Source: Stichopus chloronotus (lineage: Eukaryota; Echinodermata; Holothuroidea; Aspidochirotida; Stichopodidae). Taken from it: a stretch of DNA of 64,000 nucleotides. A program made the position numbers and the translations under genes. The first letter of the stretch is position 1, and each line of letters opens with the position of its first letter. Location of the stretch: the NCBI GenBank assembly GCA_021234535.1, contig CM037842.1, forward strand, positions 28,984,189 to 29,048,188, written 5' to 3'. The notes under the pieces were generated by a model. The model did not search any database, was not told the origin of the DNA, and worked only from the letters and a program-made list of their open reading frames with translations. Below, piece after piece: positions 57,467-64,000 of the stretch.

Positions 57467-59035
57467 ACATTCTTAGATTTGGTTTAAGGTTCAGTATTCC
57501 TTAATGTCGCATGAATATCGTTGAATATTTTCTGTGTCTGAATTTCTTCACATTTGATCATTCTGGAATATAGTACGTTGTGGGATTTCGTTTCAAGAAT
57601 TTAACCTTAGCGATCATTGTACTTGCAACGTTTCATGAATTAAAACGTGAAAATAACAATGATTTACATCTTTACAAAGTTACTTAGTTCATCCAAAGCA
57701 CTTTATTACTTTAAACACTTCCTCCAATGTCTTAATGAAAAGCCAAATGTGAAACATTGTCATATGTTAGAAAGGATAATCATAATTTTGTTTCTTTATA
57801 ACTTTGGATGATATCGCGGCTATATTTATGTGACCAGATGCTGATGCTTTTCAATTCAAAATTTATATGTCACATGTTCAACAAAAATATAAAAAGCAAC
57901 AACAGTTTCAAACAAAGGTACCAAACATATGAAGGACGCTAGAATTCAGTCTGTCATCAAAAATTATATCATCGGTCTAGCAACCTGCACGGAAACTAAC
58001 AAGAACAACTAGGTAAACAAAAACACAAAATAATGAGAGCGAAGTGAAACAGCACAAACAAGGAAAAAAATGAGAGACAGAGGGAGAAAAAGAAGAGAGC
58101 ATGAAAGCGAACGAGAAAAAAGACAAAAAAAAAGAAAGAAGAGAAGAACGAGCATATTAAGAAAATCTTGCTTAATGAAGGGTTAGTCAATCCTGGACCG
58201 TATATCAACTGCAGGGGCTTTTTAAAAAACATTTTAGTTGGGGTGGGGGCATTTGAAAAAAGGGGCCATCTAAACGGAGCCACCGTAAGTCACTAAGTAT
58301 GAAGATTTTTTTATTTTACTTTCGAAAAATGCTCTCCAGATTTACAAAAATGAGTTTACCATACCCAACAAGTAAATTTATCAAATCACCCTTACTTTTT
58401 ATATTTTGTTTTCTCAAATTTCTCCGTCGATCAAAATTTATACGGTGTAGGAACCTGTAGGCTACCTAGTCCATCCCTAGGCTTCTTAGTCCGTGTGTTT
58501 GGGTCGCCTTGTGCATCCCGTATTAGCTTAGCAATCTCGTCACTGACACAATTGGTAAAAAGATACACTGATCGCAGTGACGTCACGATGAGTCTGGTGG
58601 CCTTTGATATCAGCGAAGGAAGGGCTCCTGGCTGGTGCGGAGAAGCGCACATCACGAGCGCGGAGCCGCGAAGTCCCAAAGGCGTGGGTCCAGGGCCCTA
58701 AGACGGGCCCTGGAAACTCTGGGGTTCTACAAGCTCTCTGATGCAATCTAAGCCGTATATGGAACATTTTGTGGTGACTTTATCGGCTGAGATTTTGGGG
58801 GCAGTCTGTGTTCATAGACACATTTTTCGTCCACCTTGTCGGTCATACTGAAGTGGGAACAAAAGAACGTTGCAAAGCTAGAATACATTAAAAGATTGAA
58901 AGGACAATAAGAACAAATGACCGGTGTCCAATTAACATAAAGGTGTATATTTCCCAGCACTGATATTTCCACCCATGGTGTAAATCCTGTGTCATATGGA
59001 CAAATGGTATCCAACTTCCCTAGAACTTGGAAAGG
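57467..59035. other. 3' flank of the array and transposon-like DNA
   Basis: AT-rich to 58150, then pieces with GGGGTGGGGGCA and GGGGCC (58230-58270). A markedly GC-rich patch at 58615-58715 (GCGCACATCACGAGCGCGGA, GGGCCC) differs from its surroundings. It probably belongs to the hAT-derived insertion next to it. No intact gene. Confidence 0.45.
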
Positions 59036-59296
59036 CTAGAGATTGAATTTACTCAGCCTGGTCTTCTTGCCAGCAAACATATTGATTAGTCCATCTATAT
59101 CAAGTGATCATGCCTCCTCACTGTCGATGGAAAGGACAGCCAGCGAATCCAGCCGATCTTTAGAAATGGTTGAACGTAGGTATGTTTTGATTAGCTTGAA
59201 CTTGGAGAATGATCTGGGCAAAATATCAGCAAAACGGTGGAAAAAAAGAATTGCAGTTGCAGGGGCATATGATTTATGACGATCGTATTCATGCAC
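59036..59296 (-). pseudogene. hAT transposase C-terminal remnant
   Basis: On the minus strand the frame reads FADILPRSFSKFKLIKTYLR, STISKDRLDSLAVLSIDSEE and A, then an in-frame TGA (59108-59110), then SLDIDGLINMFAGKKTRLSK and FNL before TAG (59036-59038). The FSKxKLIKTYLRSTxxxxRLxxLAxLSI string is the C-terminal dimerisation region of hAT transposases of the ZMYM1-like/TTF group. The rest of the transposase is not seen and the internal stop marks it as dead. Confidence 0.8.
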
Positions 59297-61550
59297 AGAA
59301 AAATATGTCCATTGACTCGTTTATAATTTCTTTCCCAACGAAAACGTGACGCTATATACATTGCACACACGAATATACACAGTAGTATCCGGGAAAAGGA
59401 TGTACGGCGAGATCCTAGGCCTAGTTTCAGGAAACTAGGCCTAGGTATACACTGTTAAAAATGTGACAGACATGTTGTACATATAGAACTTGTTTGCAGT
59501 GTACGCTAAGCTAGTCACTGAGTGAAGTAGTTTGTACTTTGCCCTGTCTGCATAAATTTGTTTTCACACGTGAAGACAAAAATTTCTAGAAGAAAGCTAC
59601 CATACTGGTGGGGGGGGGGGGGAGGGGGGACAAATGAGCAAATTGGAGGGGCCGAGTAAGGGACTGTGCCATGGGGCCATGGTCTACCAGTATGTATGTT
59701 AAAAAAGGCCCTGATTAACTGACATGTTGGATAATGCACGATCGGAGGTAAATTCAAGCGATGCACGAGGGCCTAGCGCGTGTGCATCACACGGCATCGT
59801 TCGCTTTAACATCCGAGAGTGCATTATCATAAATGTCGGCAGATACACCGTCCATCATTGATTAACCTTACACATACATACCAAATGAGATGTAAGATGT
59901 AAAAGAAAATTCCGGTTTGTAAATAACCTCATTTTTTATTGAAAACAGTTAGGTCCAACCCAAGAGGTAGGTAAACAAGATTCACAACATGACTATCAAC
60001 ATTATTAATACCAACATTGATTTGTGTAAGACTGCAGCAGACGACAGGACATTGTCGACCTACGCTTTTATTGTATTCATCCGCCTGTGATTTTCCTATA
60101 AAATTGGCGGTGTATTATACTTCGGATAATGCACGGTCACTTGACTGAAGTGGACCAATATGGTTTAAGGATTCTTCACAATTATATATGCAGTTTCTTT
60201 TGAAAAATCCGTACCGCACTCAGGAGTCTACTACAACAAAAAAAAAAAAAAAAGAAAGAAAAGGAACTAATGAATTCTCTTAGACTTCTCACGTATTTAA
60301 GATCAGAACCCCTTTTTCCATATTACATAGAATACCATGCCTTCTTACACATGATGATATCGGGAAACTCATTAAAGAGCAGTGTAAGGGTTGCAAATGT
60401 AATAAATGAAGACAGACGAAGAAGTTTAACTTATCTACCCTCTCCCACGTGCGGAAGTTTATCATTTAAAGGATATTGAAAGAAATGATCCAGTTTCCAA
60501 TTTTTAATTCAAAAATGACGTTTTTGACAATCAAATTCACTGACTGAGTGTGTTTTGATAGTTTGCACATTTTTATTTTCATTCAGCCAATCAGAGAGCG
60601 GTGCTGTAATACTTTCCCTGAACATTGTTTATCAATAACACAATGAGAGGGTTTGAAGAAAAATGAAGTGTTTTGACCATATTTCTGGAAATTCTGGTAA
60701 TATTAGACTATTCCAACAGTATCCTTAGGTTGAAACATCTTCCTTCAATCCTTGTGTCGAAAGATTCATGTAATCGTTATGCGAGAATCGAAAACATTTG
60801 TGGTCAATATGTAGAGCATCTAAAAATTGGGATGTCTTTTCACAAAATTACAATATAAATTATTGAAATATTTAGATTATGTAAGGTTATGAAAGATGTA
60901 AAGGGACTAAACAAGAGATTAAGTCATTTGAGTAAATTAACAACGATAAGCAATTCTGTGCTTTCAAGAATAATTTTTAGACAATTCATCTGTAAGAAAA
61001 ATTAACACTGACACTAAGTTTAAAAAAATATGACGTCGCACTCTAAAATATTTTATAACGTATATGTCATTTGCTGATCTGTCTACAAAATTTGGCATAA
61101 AATTCGATTCCTACTACAGCATTGCTCGAAATATACCATTGAGAATGGACCTACGCATTTGGTAAAATCATGCACATTTCTCAAGAGGGCAGAAGGAATG
61201 ATGTGGTTCTACATGCAATACAGATCGATGAACATGTAAAGTCAAAATGGAAGAGAAGTGCTAAGAAATGCAAGTCTTTCTATTAAAGTTGTCGTATATA
61301 GAGGCAAACAATCCACCTTTTTACTTACTCAATGGTGTGTGAAAATAACTGCTTTTGTTCTGGTAAGACTTCCAATAACATTTTCAAAACAAATATGTGA
61401 TTTCTGCATAAGGCATACCAACTCAGTACACCTGATACTGTTGAATCAATAGAGGATCATAATGAGTGATATCATAATGATAAAGGATATATAAGGTCCA
61501 TTTATATTTGTTAGGGTTGTCCCAGCAACACTTATTGCATTCTAAAGGAA
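59297..61550. other. Intergenic, no gene seen
   Basis: Apart from the palindrome, it holds a G run near 59610-59628 flanked by GGGGCC words (transposon-like), an A run at about 60237-60253, and AT-rich DNA. The short frames at 60270-60479, 60673-60858 and 61258-61452 have no recognisable features. Confidence 0.5.
59414..59445. repeat. Perfect 32-bp palindrome
   Basis: Arms CCTAGGCCTAGTTTC and GAAACTAGGCCTAGG are exact reverse complements around a 2-bp AG loop. It contains two copies of the TAGGCCTA octamer that recurs across the window. Confidence 0.95.
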
Positions 61551-61703
61551 ATGGTCAAAATGAACCATAGGCCTAGACTTGTTAACTGTGCACTGACCCA
61601 AAATATGGTCAACTTGATACACGTAATTTACGTTTAATAAATTGACCATATTTTGAGACGGCGCATATTAACCAATCTATAGTCAATTTTGACCATAGTG
61701 AAT
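61551..61703. repeat. 150-bp imperfect hairpin (MITE-like)
   Basis: The two halves are reverse complements with a few bulges. ATGGTCAAAATG pairs with CAATTTTGACCAT, CAAAATATGGTCAA pairs with TTGACCATATTTTG, and the centre is the exact palindrome ACGTAA-T-TTACGT (61621-61633). Such folded elements are usually miniature inverted-repeat transposons. No clear target-site duplication is seen. Confidence 0.75.
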
Positions 61704-63855
61704 TGAGTTCTGTAAATTCAAAAGAACGAAGAGGGGAGTTCTCCAGGCTTAAACAAATTCAAAATGAAAGAGATGTTTTTTTGTTGATAATTGTCAAACA
61801 ATCTAACATTTACATTTATTTAAACCATTATCGAAGAACAGCTATAAGTACAATTATTTTCAGATTAACTGCAACATTACAACATCATAATTCTGTTTAA
61901 TATTATTTGGTTCCAGTGTTTGCATCTCTGACAATCATTTCAATTAATGAGACGACGAGTAATAGCAAGATTACTTTATGCAACTTTCCAGATCCTTGGG
62001 TAAGTATATCTTTAGCGGTACTGGCATTTAAAATACTCCTGTCTCCTGTTAAATTAATGCTATTGGTTCAGGATCAGGATTTGGTGAGACTACAGATGAT
62101 TGTTAGAGATAAACAGTTATCTCACCCGGAAGTCTCTACGGGACACTCTTAATGATTACTTAAGTAATGTTATAATCATGAGTTCGAGTCTAACGTCTAC
62201 TGATGTATCTTTTACCACTGAATATTATCTCTCCTCTATAGCTTCAAGGAAAAGGAAACATAGTGTATGAAGGTCAAGAAAAGAAACAACAAAACTTTCC
62301 GGAGAGAAAAAGGAGAGAAAAGAAAAAGAGGGAACACCGCTGACGTAACTCTAAATAATAGCGCTTCCCACCTTTCCTCCCAAAAGCATGCCCGATTTTT
62401 CTAGGCTCACCCTAAAAAAGAGCCCCCCCCCCCATTTTGTCTGACAGAGAACCTGTATGTGTTACCTGTTACTAACTCAGAGCACTTTTTACTCTGTAAT
62501 GGTGTTAATTAATTCGCGGTTAATACAGTATCTGCTAGGAGAATTGGCTGGTTCAGATCAACGTGACGTCTGCCATATTAATTAGATGCATTATATCAGT
62601 ATACAACAATATAAAAGAAACATGGGGCATAATATGTGCTGCTAATGGAACTAACAATGTAACTAACGATGACTATAGGCTATGACGATTGATATGAAGA
62701 TGATAGCGAACCTTGATCTTATCATGAGCGTAGAATTTGTCATTTTGTAATTAAACTGCATTCCTGTATGTCTGTTTTTTTACATCTAATGGACACTTGA
62801 GCATTTCATCACGTGACTGAAGTTCCGTCTACAGGGTCACCTTTTGACTGATACAGCAAATGTGAATGCCTTCCACCTATAGGTGTCCATATTCAGTCAT
62901 TGTGTAACTACGTAGCTCTTTCAGCTATTATCGTGACTTTTATGGAAACTCGGTATCACGTATGAGAAGCAAACTTTTTGAAGGTGCGGGGGAGGGGTTG
63001 TGAGATGATTTTACATGTTTGTATTACAGACCTCTTAAAAACGTTTCAATTTCATGAGAGCAAAAATGTTTGCAATCGCTCGGTAGTTCTGGATGCCAAG
63101 AAGATGTTTAGTGCTTACATAGGGTCCACAATTCGGTGCCGGGTACTCGTAGTTCATAATCGGTTATCCGAAGAATGAATTCCGTGGGACTACGCGTTCA
63201 TTGTTAATAAATAATACATTTTGCTTTGCACTTTTATAACATCATGTATCTTACTTACAGGCATGATAATGAAGTATCCCTAGGCATACATGTTGAATTG
63301 AATGAATTGAATAAACGTAAGACTGTTTTTCTACCATATGCTCAAGGACAAGTACATTAAAAAGTTTTGTTGAATTGGCAAAAGGAAAGGAAATCAGCCA
63401 AGGGATAAATAGTCATAAATATATACTGCTCAATGACTTTTTCCTTCTGAATCAAGTCTTCAAATACCAAACAACATAATTCATCTGCATTAGTTGTCTT
63501 ACAGTAAAGTTAATGTTAGAAGGTCTAATCATCTACAGTGAATGTAGCCGCCACATCACTTCGATTGACTATATCTTTACAACATTTGACGATTATCTTT
63601 CGCTCTTTATCTAAGTCTAGTTTTATCTTGAAAAGATTTATGTTTACAACCACAATGGCTCTTTCTTTGTGTCAGCGGTATGTATTCCGAGAAGAGTATA
63701 CGGTAATAATCTGTCGATAACTTACATTAGTGACATATGAAGAACATGACTTTTCTCATTTCCTCTCTAAAAACACATTTATTGTATTAACTGATATCGA
63801 TTGTCTGCAATAGACAAGGAGTAAAGAAGATATGAATGTTATAATGTGACACTAA
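61704..63855. other. Intergenic, no gene seen
   Basis: AT-rich DNA with short uninformative frames (61907-62152, 62978-63178). It also has a purine-rich stretch near 62240-62340 and a C10 run near 62424-62434. Confidence 0.5.
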
Positions 63856-63869
63856 GTTCCCATGGCAAC
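63856..63869. promoter_or_regulatory. Second X-box-like motif near the right edge
   Basis: GTTCCCATGGCAAC is a good X-box palindrome. About 40 bp later there is a TATATAG word, and an ATG occurs at 63990. It could be the promoter of a gene that continues beyond the window. With nothing coding visible, this is tentative. Confidence 0.35.
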
Positions 63870-64000
63870 AAAGAAGTGAAAGCACTCTACTGTTGATCAA
63901 CGGTGACATATATAGAGCTGGGTAACGCTAGCAGTGACAGGCGCTTACTTTACACACGATATTTCTTGGATTTAAAATTAAAGTAGAACATGAAACCATT

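Noticed and set aside
1..64000. tRNA or rRNA genes
   Set aside because: No cloverleaf with A and B boxes or rRNA core sequence was recognised by eye; a tRNAscan/Infernal run would be needed to exclude them.

Overview
The window is eukaryotic nuclear DNA: the genes are split by GT-AG introns with normal polypyrimidine acceptors, intergenic DNA is AT-rich, and remnants of metazoan transposons (hAT, Penelope-like and LINE) are present. The gene content fits a marine invertebrate. The very frequent palindromic octamer TAGGCCTA and the overall texture suggest an echinoderm, perhaps a holothurian, but that assignment is a guess. No prokaryotic or viral genome features are seen.

Region 1 (1-7037) has no convincing gene. 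It holds simple repeats, a degenerate minisatellite, a G-rich array and transposon-like scraps. It ends in a promoter with an RFX-type X-box 54 bp upstream of the next start codon.

Region 2 (7038-41822, + strand) is one large gene, CFAP44 (FAP44/WDR52), resolved here into 35 coding exons. All exon phases join, and the exons sum to 6093 nt (2030 codons plus stop) as the sequence stands. The protein has an acidic low-complexity N-terminus, then WD40 repeats, then a long coiled-coil half with an acidic Asp/Glu/Ser insert. It is an axonemal protein of the tether that links inner dynein arm f/I1 to the doublet. A one-base frameshift in the last exon removes about 38 conserved C-terminal residues as sequenced. 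The introns carry about fifteen independent minisatellites. Several of them are tandem copies of an exon-intron junction itself.

Region 3 (41823-45775) holds the CFAP44 3' flank, a frameshifted Penelope-like GIY-YIG remnant and a TA microsatellite.

Region 4 (45960-57466, + strand) is a tandem array of three paralogous two-exon genes. They encode secreted, N-glycosylated proteins of 310-317 residues with nine conserved cysteines. I do not recognise the family. It is the best candidate in the window for an undescribed system. A LINE tail lies between copies 1 and 2.

Region 5 (57467-64000) has no intact gene. It holds a hAT transposase C-terminal remnant (minus strand), a 32-bp perfect palindrome, a 150-bp hairpin element, and at the right edge an X-box and TATA-like motif that may belong to a gene starting beyond the window.

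CFAP44 and the secreted family show no obvious functional link. CFAP44 is a cilium structural gene, while the array looks like a lineage-specific extracellular protein family expanded by tandem duplication.
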